The notes beneath the pieces were generated by a model that saw only the letters and a program-made list of their open reading frames with translations, was not told the origin of the DNA and did not search any database. Positions 9,307 through 16,786 of a stretch of 64,000 bases of DNA are shown one piece after another. The stretch's first letter is position 1; the number at the start of each line of letters is the position of its first letter. The position numbers and the translations under genes are program-made. Origin of the DNA: Lacisediminihabitans sp046156175 (GTDB taxonomy: Bacteria; Actinomycetota; Actinomycetes; Actinomycetales; Microbacteriaceae); the NCBI RefSeq assembly GCF_046156175.1, contig NZ_JAYLVL010000005.1:1-64000 (forward strand), read 5' to 3'.

Positions 9307-9825
9307 TCACTGAGACGCATGATTGGTCACGAAGGTTTCAGGATCTCGATCCTTCGCAATGATGCCGCCCGCATTCTCTGATTCGAAAGTGACGAATGCC
9401 ACAGCGATATCGTGACGTAGCTGGAAGTCCGCGTGATGCCGGAAGTCGGCGAGGTCCTGGCGTTCTTCCTCGGCCATGTGGTCGCTGTTTGCTTCCCGCG
9501 CCTTGACCACAGCTTCCCGCCACGAGTCGCTACCGACCTCGTGCCGTCCCACGTCCGCGACCGCGTCCCGGATCTCGTTGTGGTCTTTGATGACGTCCAA
9601 AGTTTCGCTGGCAGCCGTGTCCTCGCCCCCAGCGCCGGTGCCGATGTCCAGCAGGTGAGGATAAAAGAATTTCTCCTCCGCGGCGGCGTGAACGTCGAGC
9701 AAGATTTCCAGCCGCTTCCACACTGCGCTGAGCGCCTCGGTGTTATCGCGGTCAATTTCGTCGAGGTATGCAAAGAGGCGACGTTGTTCGTGGTGATCGT
9801 TCAAGATCACATCGGTGATGTCCAT
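9307..9825 (-). CDS. Hemerythrin-domain protein
   Basis: A 172-residue protein starting at ATG 9825, preceded by TTTGGAG five bases upstream. The same frame extends further upstream but looks non-coding there. Four-helix hemerythrin ligands are visible: H11/H12 in 'NDHHEQ', H46 and E50 in 'DVHAAAEEKFFYPH' with H57, H82 in 'KDHNEIRDA', and H116/E120 in 'SDHMAEEERQ'. Such proteins bind a di-iron centre and sense or store oxygen, nitric oxide or iron in the cytosol. It stands alone beside a decayed DevS-like kinase, itself often an oxygen/NO sensor, so an ancestral link is possible but unproven. Confidence 0.9.
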   Translation of the reverse strand: MDITDVILNDHHEQRRLFAYLDEIDRDNTEALSAVWKRLEILLDVHAAAEEKFFYPHLLDIGTGAGGEDTAASETLDVIKDHNEIRDAVADVGRHEVGSDSWREAVVKAREANSDHMAEEERQDLADFRHHADFQLRHDIAVAFVTFESENAGGIIAKDRDPETFVTNHASQ

Positions 9826-10032
9826 CAACACTCCAAATTGTCGGACCCGCGCATCCCGTATCTGCCGGGTCCCTGCGGTGGAAAGCGAGACTTCTGCGAC
9901 GGGAGATTTGCCACGGTACCCCCAAATATGGTTGGTTTCCAGAGGCTTCAAATCTTCACCTCGCCGCTCAACACCATGTACACCACCCGGGGGAACCGCC
10001 GAGCGGACAAGTGGGCACGTATCGGACTGTTT

Positions 10033-10055
10033 TGAATCGCCCTGGGTTTCGTTCC
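10033..10055. repeat. IS3 left terminal inverted repeat
   Basis: Exact 23-bp reverse complement of 12667-12689. It begins with TG, as is usual for IS3 ends, and contains CGCCCTGGGTTTCG. Confidence 0.9.
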
Positions 10056-10288
10056 TAGGTGTTCTCTTGGGAAGCGGTCGCTTCCAAGAGTGATTCGGTT
10101 TCAGCGTAATACTCGGTTTCGGCTTCAATGGGGGTGCGGTAGTCGAGCTCGGAGTGAAGTCGCTGGTTGTTCCACCACCACACGTACTCCAGGGTCGCGA
10201 GTTCGACTTGCTCGACCGTTCGCCACGGCCCGCGAGCACGGATCAGCTCGGCTTTGTAGAGCGCGTTGAGGGCCTCGGCCATCGCATT
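10055..10288 (-). pseudogene. IS3 OrfB, C-terminal part (separated by IS110)
   Basis: Encodes 'AMAEALNALYKAELIRARGP', then 'VELATLEYVWWWNNQRLHSE' and 'RTPIEAETEYYAE', the C-terminal end of an IS3 transposase including the third catalytic Asp/Glu region. Its N-terminal part lies across the IS110 at 11635-12329. Homology resumes exactly at the codon after 'GDSYD'. Confidence 0.85.
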
Positions 10289-10304
10289 GATGCTCCTATG
10301 TCTG

Positions 10305-11375
10305 TCAAGTCGTGATTTCACCTGTTGTCGGGTTGACTTTGATGAGCTGATAGACCTCGCGGATGACGTAGCGCTTGAGGCATCGGATGATGTCTCGTTT
10401 GCTTTTGCCTTCGGTGGTTCGGCGGGTCACGTATGCCTTGGTGGGCTCGTGATGTTGCATGCGCACGATGACGGTGCGGTAGATGGCGGCGTTGAGTTGT
10501 CGGTGGCCGCCGTGGTTGATGCGATGCTTGCCGGAGGTCATCCCTGAACCGGTCGGGACGGGGCTGATCCCGGCGAGTTTCGCGAATGCCGCCTCGGAGC
10601 GGATGCGTTCGGGGTTGTCGCCTGCGACGATGAGGATTTCCGCGGCGGTGTCAACGCCGATGCCGAACTCGTCCAGCAGGTGCGGTGCCCGCTTCATGAC
10701 GAGCTGCTCGATCATGGTCACGAGTTCCTTGACCTCCTCCTCGAGGGCAAGCCAGCGTTTCGCGATCGAACGCAGTGTGTGACGGATCGAATCGTCCGGG
10801 GTTTCCAGCGCACGAGGTCGTAACGCTGCGCAGTGTCGGGCGAGCATCCGCTGCGTCTTGTGGGCGGTATCAGCGCGGAGTTGTTCCGGTGCGTGGACGA
10901 TCATCGCTTTGAGGGTGATCATCGCTGCAGAGCGATCCTTAACCGCGGTGTCGTGGGCGACTTTCAGTTGCCGGATCATCTCCACGGCTCCGTCGGCGGT
11001 CTTCGGGATCGCCGTTGCGAACCCGGCGAGAACAGCTCTGGCTGCGTTTTCCGCATCGAGGCTGTCGGACTTGCCATTGAGTCGGCGCAGGCGCCGGTCG
11101 GGCCTGGAGACCTCGATGACCTTGTGCCCGTGCCGCCGGAGGAACGAGGCGAGACCGGCCCCATAGGAGCCGGTGCCCTCGATCCCGAACGCGATGATCC
11201 TCCCGAACCCACCAGCCCAATCGAGGAGCTGCGTGAAGCCCGCAGTATCGGTCGCGATGGTCAGAGCTGCGAGGATTCCCCCAACCGAGTCCATCACTGC
11301 AGCAACATGAATGTGTTTGTGGGTGTCGACGCCGATGACGACGTGCCCCGATCTGACCTGCTCTATTTGGTCCAC
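10305..11375 (-). CDS. IS110-family transposase (DEDD recombinase)
   Basis: 356 residues from GTG 11375, chosen because AAAGGAG lies 8 nt upstream; an in-frame ATG at 11411 is less likely. The N-terminal RuvC-like DEDD domain shows 'VIGVDTHKH' (first Asp), 'FGIEGTGSYG' (Glu) and 'NGKSDSLDAENAARA' (Asp). The C-terminal Transposase_20 domain has 'LLDEFGIGVDTAAEIL' and 'AAFAKLAGISPVPTGSGM' with the conserved Ser region. Such enzymes recombine DNA guided by an element-encoded bridge RNA. The frame is intact, so it is probably active. Confidence 0.95.
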   Translation of the reverse strand: MDQIEQVRSGHVVIGVDTHKHIHVAAVMDSVGGILAALTIATDTAGFTQLLDWAGGFGRIIAFGIEGTGSYGAGLASFLRRHGHKVIEVSRPDRRLRRLNGKSDSLDAENAARAVLAGFATAIPKTADGAVEMIRQLKVAHDTAVKDRSAAMITLKAMIVHAPEQLRADTAHKTQRMLARHCAALRPRALETPDDSIRHTLRSIAKRWLALEEEVKELVTMIEQLVMKRAPHLLDEFGIGVDTAAEILIVAGDNPERIRSEAAFAKLAGISPVPTGSGMTSGKHRINHGGHRQLNAAIYRTVIVRMQHHEPTKAYVTRRTTEGKSKRDIIRCLKRYVIREVYQLIKVNPTTGEITT

Positions 11376-11439
11376 TGTGGTGTCTCCTTTGCCGGTTAGC
11401 GTGGTTTCCACGCTGTCGTCGGCGGGTGGACAGGACTGT

Positions 11440-11620
11440 CACGGGGACGCTGTCGAAAGTATGCTCCAGGCTCCTATTAGGTCACGCCCGTCCGGCGGCA
11501 GCGCTTGATACGTGCCCGGCCGGACGGTCGACAGATCAACGCAAAGGCACCATGCGGGCCAATCGTAAGCAAGGGTCAGACCGTGCCGGCCAGGACTACC
11601 CGATTCTTGCGGAACCCGGC
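11440..11620 (-). ncRNA. Candidate IS110 bridge RNA
   Basis: This non-coding segment sits between the element's left end and the transposase GTG, where IS110-group bridge RNAs (described for IS621) are encoded. Read on the minus strand, TACGATT (11567-11561) equals the left target half TACGAT. CGCAT (11556-11552) is the complement of the right target half ATGCG. Further on, ATAGGAGC (11477-11470) equals the right element end at 10292-10299. GACA at 11454-11451 could pair with the left end TGTC. A 9-bp perfect stem CCGTCCGGC/GCCGGACGG (11527-11519 with 11496-11488) lies between the two loops. Ends of the RNA are guesses; guide roles are inferred. Confidence 0.65.
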
Positions 11621-11634
11621 AGAAACAGACTGAC

Positions 11635-12329
11635 AATCGTATGAATCGCCGACGGTTCCAGTTGAGGGGATCGCGCCGAGTTCCATGATCCGATCCGTGT
11701 AGACCAACGCCATATAGTTCGACCCGTGGTCCGAATGGTGCGTCAGCCCGGTGAGATCTCCACCCGCGTCGAAGGCGGCCATGTCCAGGGCCTGGAGGGG
11801 CAAGATGTCGGCTTTCAGTGTGGCGGCGACGTTCCAGCCGACAATACGGCGGGAGAAGACGTCGGTGACGAACGCGACATAGGCGAATCCCTGCCAAGTG
11901 CGCACATACGTGACGTCAACGACCCAAAGTCGGCGTGGTGCATCAGCACGAAAACGTCGCTGCACTAGATCAATCGGGCGCTTGCCGGCGGGATCCGATT
12001 TGGTGGTGAACACCCGTTTCGAACGCTTCACCCCGCGCAGCCCAAGGGATCGCATGAGTCGGCCCGTCTGATCCCTGCCGATGCTCCAACCTTGTCGCCC
12101 CAGCAGTCGGTGCATTTTCCGCACCCCGTAGACGCCGTAGTTCTCCGCATGCAGGCGGCTGATCTCGCCGCCGATCAACTGATCCGACAGGGTTCTGGCC
12201 GATGCCGGGCGGCATTTCGCCGCCCGATATCCGCGGGCGCTGACAAATCCCACCTCAGCTGCCCGCATGGTGCGGCAGACGAGCTCGACCGGCGAAACGC
12301 TGCTTCATCTTGTCGATGAAGCGGATCAT
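11635..12329 (-). pseudogene. IS3 OrfB, N-terminal part, frameshifted
   Basis: Starts at ATG 12329, overlapping the orfA stop (ATGA). It reads 'MIRFIDKMKQRFA' and then hits one extra G near 12287-12293; the downstream frame continues 'ELVCRTMRAAEVGFVSARGY'. The HTH_21 region ('ENYGVYGVRKMHRLLGRQG') and the integrase core ('LWVVDVTYVRTWQGFAYVAF', 'HHSDHGSNYMAL', 'GTVGDSYD') follow. The frame ends at the IS110 junction at about 11638. Two independent lesions make it dead. Confidence 0.88.
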
Positions 12330-12640
12330 CTCGATGAGGGGCGGCCGAGCTCGGTGGCGAAAAACACGCTCGCTGAGCGCAGGATCTCGTTAGCTTTCTC
12401 CAGCTCGACGATCTGTTTCTTCAACCGTTTGATCTCCACCTGCGCCTCCGAGGTCGTCCCCGGTGTCCGGCCGGCATTGATATCGGCACGCTTTTTCCAC
12501 AACCGCAACGTCTCAGGATTCACCCCAAGACGACCCGCGACATGATTGGCGGCAGCGAAATCAGACAAGTGATCAGGACGCGCCTCGGCGAGCATCCGAA
12601 GAGCACGCTCGCGAAACTCGGCGGGATAAGGGTTCGGCAT
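12326..12640 (-). CDS. IS3-family OrfA
   Basis: 104 residues. An N-terminal HTH ('YPAEFRERALRMLAEARPDH', 'AGRLGVNPETLRLWKKRADI') is followed by a leucine-zipper-like coiled coil ('EIKRLKKQIVELEKANEILR'). OrfA binds the element ends, and OrfAB is normally made by programmed frameshifting into orfB. The frame is intact, but its partner is not. GGATTGA lies just upstream of the start. Confidence 0.93.
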   Translation of the reverse strand: MPNPYPAEFRERALRMLAEARPDHLSDFAAANHVAGRLGVNPETLRLWKKRADINAGRTPGTTSEAQVEIKRLKKQIVELEKANEILRSASVFFATELGRPSSR

Positions 12641-12666
12641 AGTTCAATCCTCCAAAAGGAAAGAGC

Positions 12667-12689
12667 GGAACGAAACCCAGGGCGATTCA
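12667..12689. repeat. IS3 right terminal inverted repeat
   Basis: Exact 23-bp reverse complement of 10033-10055; it lies upstream of orfA and probably contains its promoter. Confidence 0.9.
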
Positions 12690-12837
12690 GAATCCCTTGT
12701 GGAGGCGATCGGTAAGGGACCCTTTTGACTTCTACGGGTGCCCGCAAGCCGAACCTTCCCCGAGCCAAATTCCGGCAGTAGTGCGATTGGTTGTGACGTG
12801 GTTGATGGTCTTTCCGTGATGCCAGACCCGGTCGGTC

Positions 12838-13488
12838 TCAGTCGTGATCGAAGTCGATATCGGCTCCGCGTATTGCGGCGACCGCTTGGATGGCCAGCTG
12901 GGCCCCCGCGTAGCCGATAACGGCGGCGAGGATGAGGGCGATGACTGGGTCGAGCCAGTAAAGCCCGCCGGTGAGCCAGATGATGGTGCCGGCCACGAGT
13001 ACTCCAGCAGCTGCTGCCGCATCCGCGAGGGTGTCCAGGAGCACTGACTTCATGTGGATGTCTTCGCGACGCGAGGACAGGCCGAGCACAATTGCGCCGG
13101 CGATCATTACGGCGAGGGTGATCAAGCTGACCACGGCCATCGGGAATCCGAGCACGGCTGGAGAGCCTTCACGCAATCTCGCGATCGCTTCGACGGTGAC
13201 AATGACGGTCACCGCGATGAGGATCGCGGAGTTGATGAGAGCGACGATAGCGATCGGCCTGTTAGCGCGGAGGTGATCCGGGTTTCGGTCGCGCAGGGTC
13301 ACCGCGATCAGCCCGAGGGCCAGAGCCACTGAGTCGGCCAGCGTGTCGCCTGCTGCCGCGAGGACGCCCACCGAGCGGGCCGCGATGCCGACTGTAACCA
13401 GTCCGCCGATCAGGGCGAGATTCAAGGCGAGAACGATGGCAAGCCTGCGCCTCTGGCTGAATCGTACTGTGCCTGGATTCGAGCTCAT
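12838..13488 (-). CDS. Cation diffusion facilitator transporter
   Basis: A 216-residue membrane protein with about six hydrophobic segments. The paired metal-site helices are visible: 'AAGDTLADSVALALGL' in TM2 (D..D) and 'HMKSVLLDTLADAAAAAGVLV' in TM5 (D..D), the layout of CDF/CzcD-type Zn/Co/Cd-proton antiporters. It is shorter than the usual ~300 residues and lacks the cytoplasmic C-terminal domain, ending 'RGADIDFDHD'. Short CDFs are known in actinobacteria, so it may be functional. It lies alone between an IS3 end and a TetR gene. Confidence 0.88.
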   Translation of the reverse strand: MSSNPGTVRFSQRRRLAIVLALNLALIGGLVTVGIAARSVGVLAAAGDTLADSVALALGLIAVTLRDRNPDHLRANRPIAIVALINSAILIAVTVIVTVEAIARLREGSPAVLGFPMAVVSLITLAVMIAGAIVLGLSSRREDIHMKSVLLDTLADAAAAAGVLVAGTIIWLTGGLYWLDPVIALILAAVIGYAGAQLAIQAVAAIRGADIDFDHD

Positions 13489-13679
13489 GCGCTGGCAACG
13501 GATTTAAAGTAATACCTGTTGCACAGCGGACCGCACACCGAATCAACAGAACTGGGAGAACTCACCAGATCATCCTTTCAGACCAAGGCTGCGGCCTCGT
13601 CGTAGCGGCCCGCACGGGAACGGTCGGCGGGACGCGTCCCTGCTCCGAAGGCGGATCACTCTGCGGGCGCTTTTGCCTG

Positions 13680-14282
13680 TCAGCGATGGGATGGTGACGC
13701 GATTCGCCTCGCCGCTTCGACGACGAAGCGGCGACGTGCGGCACGTTCTGGCTGGTCGTCCGGTCCTGCGCCGGTGATCATCTCGGCCAGCTGAGGTACG
13801 GTCTGCCACCAGGCGGCCAGGGCGATCAGAGCGAAGACGAGATGTGCAGGATCGATGTCGCGATCGAGTAGGCCGTCACGCTGAGCGGTGGCGAAGCGGG
13901 CCACCTTCTCCCGGTAGTGCGTCGTGCGCACTGCGGCGTGGGCGGGCTGGCTGGCCTGCAGGCCCTCCCACTGCAGCAGACGGCCGAGCTCGGGATGGGC
14001 TGCGTGGTAATCATACGTGGCGCCGGCGAACTCGCCGATATCGTCCAAGGCAACCCCGGTGAGCTCGACGGCAGCGGATAGGCGCTCCAGCTCCGTCGCC
14101 AACACAAGTTCCCAGAGAGCCTTCTTGTCGCCGAAGTAGCTGTAGAGCCTCTCCTTATTCACGCCGGACCGGGCTGCGATCGAGGCCACCGTTGTGCCCT
14201 CGAACCCCCGAGCGGCGAATTCTATGAGTGCGGCATCACGAAGCCGGCGCTTTGTCCCATCCGTATCCCATGCCATCTTCAC
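13680..14282 (-). CDS. TetR-family repressor
   Basis: 200 residues from a GTG start at 14282 (an in-frame ATG lies two codons in). The N-terminal HTH has 'RLRDAALIEFAARGFEGTTV' and 'IAARSGVNKERLYSYFGDKK'; the C-terminal ligand domain is helical. It is divergent from an SDR oxidoreductase gene, and two CCAAC-N6-GTTGG sites lie in the 81-bp gap, one next to its own start. It therefore probably represses both itself and the SDR, relieved by a small lipophilic substrate (inference). Confidence 0.92.
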   Translation of the reverse strand: MKMAWDTDGTKRRLRDAALIEFAARGFEGTTVASIAARSGVNKERLYSYFGDKKALWELVLATELERLSAAVELTGVALDDIGEFAGATYDYHAAHPELGRLLQWEGLQASQPAHAAVRTTHYREKVARFATAQRDGLLDRDIDPAHLVFALIALAAWWQTVPQLAEMITGAGPDDQPERAARRRFVVEAARRIASPSHR

Positions 14283-14288
14283 AGATTA

Positions 14289-14346
14289 CCAACACTTGAG
14301 TTGGAGATGAGATGGATCTGGGATAGTATTCCAACCACATCGTTGG
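14289..14346. promoter_or_regulatory. TetR/SDR divergent promoter with two operators
   Basis: Two identical-arm inverted repeats CCAAC-N6-GTTGG occur at 14289-14304 and 14331-14346. On the plus strand a good promoter lies between them: TTGGAG (14301-14306), 17 bp, TAGTAT (14324-14329). The first operator overlaps the -35 and the second follows the -10, so a bound TetR dimer would block SDR transcription. Confidence 0.75.
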
Positions 14347-14363
14347 AGTTGGAGAGGAATATC

Positions 14364-15122
14364 ATGACAGACACTAACCGTCTTCCTGCAGAGGTCCGTT
14401 CACCTGGGCCGGGTTCGGTCGCACTGGTAACTGGGGGAAACAGCGGCATCGGATTCGAGACGGCGCGACAGTTACTCGATCACGGCGCGACCGTATGGAT
14501 CGGGGCACGCGACCTCGACAAAGGACACCGTGCTGCCACTGAGCTGGGCTCTTCCGCGCGCGTCGTGCAACTCGACGTCACGGATCCGTCATCGGTCGCG
14601 GCGGCCGTGCAGCAGATCGGCGAGCTTGACATCCTGATTAACAATGCGGGAGTGAATCCTGGCGGCGAAGACATTACCGGCGCCACCCTCGAGCAGCTGC
14701 GGACAGCGTACGAGACCAACGTCTTCGGTCTTATTTCCGTCACGCAGGCGTTCCTTCCCGCGTTGCGGAGATCGGCGCACGCTCGCATCGTCAACGTGTC
14801 CAGCGGGACCGGATCCCTCACCTGGAACAGCAGCCAGAACCCGCAGTTCGACTGGGAACGGGTGAAAGGTGGCGGCTTGGCCTACCGGAGCTCGAAGACC
14901 GCCGTCAACGCCGTTACGATGCTGACCGCTCAAGCACTCGGCGAGGAGATCAAGGTGAATGCCCTGGCGCCAGGGCTGCGCCTCACCAATCTCATAGCCG
15001 GGATGACAGCCGGCGGCGACCCGGCCGAGGCCGCTACGGGAGCCGTGCGTCTCGCGCTGCTGCCCGACAATGGCCCCACAGGAGCCCTCTGGTCCTGGGA
15101 CGGCACCCGCGCCCCCTGGTAA
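14364..15122 (+). CDS. SDR-family NAD(P)-dependent oxidoreductase
   Basis: 252 residues from ATG 14364, preceded by GGAGAGG at 14351-14357. The Rossmann motif 'TGGNSGIG' is at 23-30, 'NNAG' at 93-96, catalytic Ser in 'NVSSGTG' near 146, and Y174-x3-K178 in 'AYRSSK'. It fits the classical SDR fold; the exact substrate is not predictable. The TetR gene opposite suggests induction by a xenobiotic or by the substrate itself. The frame is full length and intact. Confidence 0.94.
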   Translation: MTDTNRLPAEVRSPGPGSVALVTGGNSGIGFETARQLLDHGATVWIGARDLDKGHRAATELGSSARVVQLDVTDPSSVAAAVQQIGELDILINNAGVNPGGEDITGATLEQLRTAYETNVFGLISVTQAFLPALRRSAHARIVNVSSGTGSLTWNSSQNPQFDWERVKGGGLAYRSSKTAVNAVTMLTAQALGEEIKVNALAPGLRLTNLIAGMTAGGDPAEAATGAVRLALLPDNGPTGALWSWDGTRAPW

Positions 15123-15208
15123 TCCACGGCCCCGTCAGCACAACCAGCCAACCAAGAAGGCATAAAAGACAAGCGCTGAGCCAACTCGAACTTCATGCCC
15201 GCAAGCCG

Positions 15209-15378
15209 GACGGCGACCGGACGGTATTTCCCACCATCGCGGAAGCAAGCTCAAGAGCACTTTTCGACCGATTCGGCCGCCCGTTAGCGGAACGACCACC
15301 GGACGGTATTTCCTCCCCTCGCGAGGGCGCGCGCGACACCACTTTTTGTCCGCATCGCCCGCCCGATAGTGGAAGGGT
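15209..15378. repeat. Inverted-repeat element, copies A and B in tandem
   Basis: Two ~85-bp copies head to tail (A about 15209-15294, B about 15290-15378). Shared blocks in order are CGGACGGTATTTCC, a C/G-rich middle, CACTTTT, then a 'GCCCG' box and a trailing GGAA. Outer arms CGG(A/G)CGG and C(G/C)GCCCG are complementary. They lie directly upstream of the mazEF operator. Further copies are at 16082-16168 and 16787-16873. Confidence 0.7.
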
Positions 15379-15424
15379 CAATGAAACATTTGGGTGGTGA
15401 CGATTGGGGCCATCCTCGCTCGGG

Positions 15425-15446
15425 AAAGTATAACTAGTTATACTTT
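15425..15446. promoter_or_regulatory. Perfect palindromic operator of the mazEF-like operon
   Basis: A perfect 22-bp palindrome with half-site AAAGTATAACT, centred 15 bp before the antitoxin ATG. The position and symmetry suit autoregulation by a ribbon-helix-helix antitoxin. Confidence 0.75.
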
Positions 15447-15450
15447 GGCT

Positions 15451-15696
15451 ATGAAGACAGCGATTTCTATTCCGAACGGCGACTTCGAACGCTTCGAGCG
15501 CGTAGCAGCGCGGCACGGCATGAACCGGTCCGAGTTCTACCGCCTAGCGGGCAGTCGCCTCGCGGAAGAGTTGGAAGGCGAAGCCGAGTTGACGGCGCTT
15601 GCCAACTCGGTCATCGCCCGCGTCGGACAACCCTCCGCGGACAGCCCATTCCTTGGGGAATCGGAGCGCACCGTGCGTGAAGGTACGGACTGGTGA
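15451..15696 (+). CDS. Ribbon-helix-helix antitoxin (MazE-like)
   Basis: 81 residues. The N-terminal 'MKTAISIPNGDFERFERVAA' and 'HGMNRSEFYRLAGSRLAEEL' are a ribbon-helix-helix DNA-binding fold like mycobacterial MazE antitoxins. The acidic C-terminus ('SPFLGESERTVREGTDW') would wrap the toxin. The stop overlaps the toxin GTG by 4 nt. A perfect palindrome lies just upstream, consistent with conditional autorepression. Confidence 0.9.
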   Translation: MKTAISIPNGDFERFERVAARHGMNRSEFYRLAGSRLAEELEGEAELTALANSVIARVGQPSADSPFLGESERTVREGTDW

Positions 15697-16037
15697 TCGC
15701 CCACGGCGATGTCGTCTGGGTCGACTTCGGGTCACCACGTGGTTCTGAGCCAGCAAAGCGCCGTCCGGCCGTCGTCATGCAGGAGCAATGGCTTCTCGCC
15801 ACTGAGATCGCGACAGTACTTGTCGTTCCGCTGACCTCGAACACTGCACTCGAAGCATTTCCCGGCAACGTTCTCGTGCCGGTCGAGGCGTCTGGGCTCG
15901 GGCAGGACTCCGTTGCAGTAGTGTCGCAGGTGGGCCCGGTCAGCCGCGAGTTCGTCGAGCCCTATCCCGTTGGACATGTCCCGAGCTACGTCCTCTCCAA
16001 GATCGCCGACGGCCTTCGCCTGGTCTTGGGTATCTGA
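15693..16037 (+). CDS. MazF/PemK-family endoribonuclease toxin
   Basis: 114 residues from GTG 15693. Family features are 'GDVVWVDFGSPRGSEPAKRRPAVV' (split across the beta strands; the Arg and Pro of 'KRRPAVV' are the conserved core) and 'VVPLTSN', with 'SVAVVSQVGPVSRE' carrying the conserved Ser/Thr region. MazF toxins cut single-stranded RNA and stop growth when the antitoxin is lost. Translation is coupled to the antitoxin. The pair is bracketed by copies of the ~85-bp repeat. Confidence 0.93.
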   Translation: MIAHGDVVWVDFGSPRGSEPAKRRPAVVMQEQWLLATEIATVLVVPLTSNTALEAFPGNVLVPVEASGLGQDSVAVVSQVGPVSREFVEPYPVGHVPSYVLSKIADGLRLVLGI

Positions 16038-16081
16038 GGGGCGCAGCATGCGCACCTGCCCACAGGCGGATCCCGCATGAG

Positions 16082-16168
16082 GGACGGCCAGCGGGCGGAA
16101 TATCACGCCGGCGCGAGAGCGCGCTCGAGACCACTTTTCGTCCATATCGGCCGCCCGTAAGAGGAACC
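16082..16168. repeat. Inverted-repeat element, copy C
   Basis: Between the toxin gene and the next gene. Outer arms GCGGGCGG and CCGCCCG frame inner ATAT/ATAT and a GAGCGCGCTC palindrome. It shares GGCGCGAGAG, CTCGAGACCACTTTTCGTCC and CGGCCGCCCGTAAG with copy D. Confidence 0.75.
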
Positions 16169-16197
16169 TCTTGCGGGCTTGGCAGGCCCGTTGCTTT

Positions 16198-16650
16198 CTA
16201 GACCGCCCCTGTTCGACCCCACCGCTCCATCATTAATCGGATATGCGAGGGAGTGAGCATGAACTTCGGCGTGAGCTCTTCCCACCCGCGTTCCTTTGTC
16301 CTTCGCGCATATGCATCATGCTCGGCACCCACGGGGTTCGACGTATCCAGGCCGCTACCGCCCTCGCCCATCAAGCTGAGGTGATAAATCCAGACGGACC
16401 CGTCGGCTTCGGTGTGCTGGAAAGTCGCTTCAAAGACGGCGCGTTCCGCTGGCAATTCCTCCAGGCACTCGTCATAACGATCGTTGAGCATATGCATCCA
16501 CTCACCGAACTCCGCGTCCTTACCATCAAGCAACTTGGCACGGGACAGTTCCAGTCGAAGGCCATCCGGGACGGACCGCGGCATCGGATAGCCGTGGAAC
16601 TGGTCGGGATCCACTGGTCGGAACGGGGTGTGCGGCACTGGCTCTGTCAT
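16198..16650 (-). CDS. Hypothetical protein (DUF6176-like)
   Basis: 150 residues, single domain. 'LELSRAKLLDGKDAEFGEWM' and 'NDRYDECLEELPAERAVFEA', followed by 'GSVWIYHLSLMGEGG', resemble DUF6176, a family of unknown function; the assignment is from memory. It is transcribed opposite to mazEF and lies alone between repeat copies C and D, like a cassette. No signal peptide or membrane segment. The C-terminus is hydrophilic and rich in Arg. Confidence 0.75.
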   Translation of the reverse strand: MTEPVPHTPFRPVDPDQFHGYPMPRSVPDGLRLELSRAKLLDGKDAEFGEWMHMLNDRYDECLEELPAERAVFEATFQHTEADGSVWIYHLSLMGEGGSGLDTSNPVGAEHDAYARRTKERGWEELTPKFMLTPSHIRLMMERWGRTGAV

Positions 16651-16786
16651 GCACGCATTCTCTCAGCTTTGCGGGACCGCCTACCGATCGACCTTCGCGC
16701 GGAGATTTACCGCACGCGGAAGCCCAAGAGGAACAGCCGATAAGCCATTGACCTGTCCCTCGGAGGCAGAAATACCGTTCGCAGGA

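Larger units (their letters stand above)
10289..11638 (-). mobile_element. IS110-family element inserted in IS3 orfB
   Basis: About 1.35 kb placed between 'GDSYD' and 'NAMAEALN' of the IS3 orfB. In transposase orientation the upstream (left) end begins TGTCAGTCTG and the downstream (right) end finishes AGACATAGGAGCATC; exact ends are uncertain by a few bases because of micro-identity. There are no terminal inverted repeats. The long non-coding segment lies upstream of the transposase, as in the IS110 (not IS1111) group, which encodes its bridge RNA there. Confidence 0.85.
10033..12689 (-). mobile_element. IS3-family element, split by an IS110 insertion
   Basis: Perfect 23-bp terminal inverted repeats (10033-10055 and 12667-12689; outer end TGAATCGCCC) enclose orfA, a damaged orfB and a complete IS110 element. 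Removing the IS110 leaves about 1.3 kb, normal for IS3. No target duplication is obvious. orfB is also broken by one extra G near 12287-12293, so the element could not transpose on its own even without the IS110. Confidence 0.9.

Noticed and set aside
9826..10239. N-terminal extension of the hemerythrin frame
   Set aside because: Composition is non-protein-like and a good ribosome site precedes ATG 9825.
11412..11638. Coding gene in the IS110 upstream region
   Set aside because: Short frames there have no ribosome site; guide-target matches and a strong stem favour a non-coding RNA.
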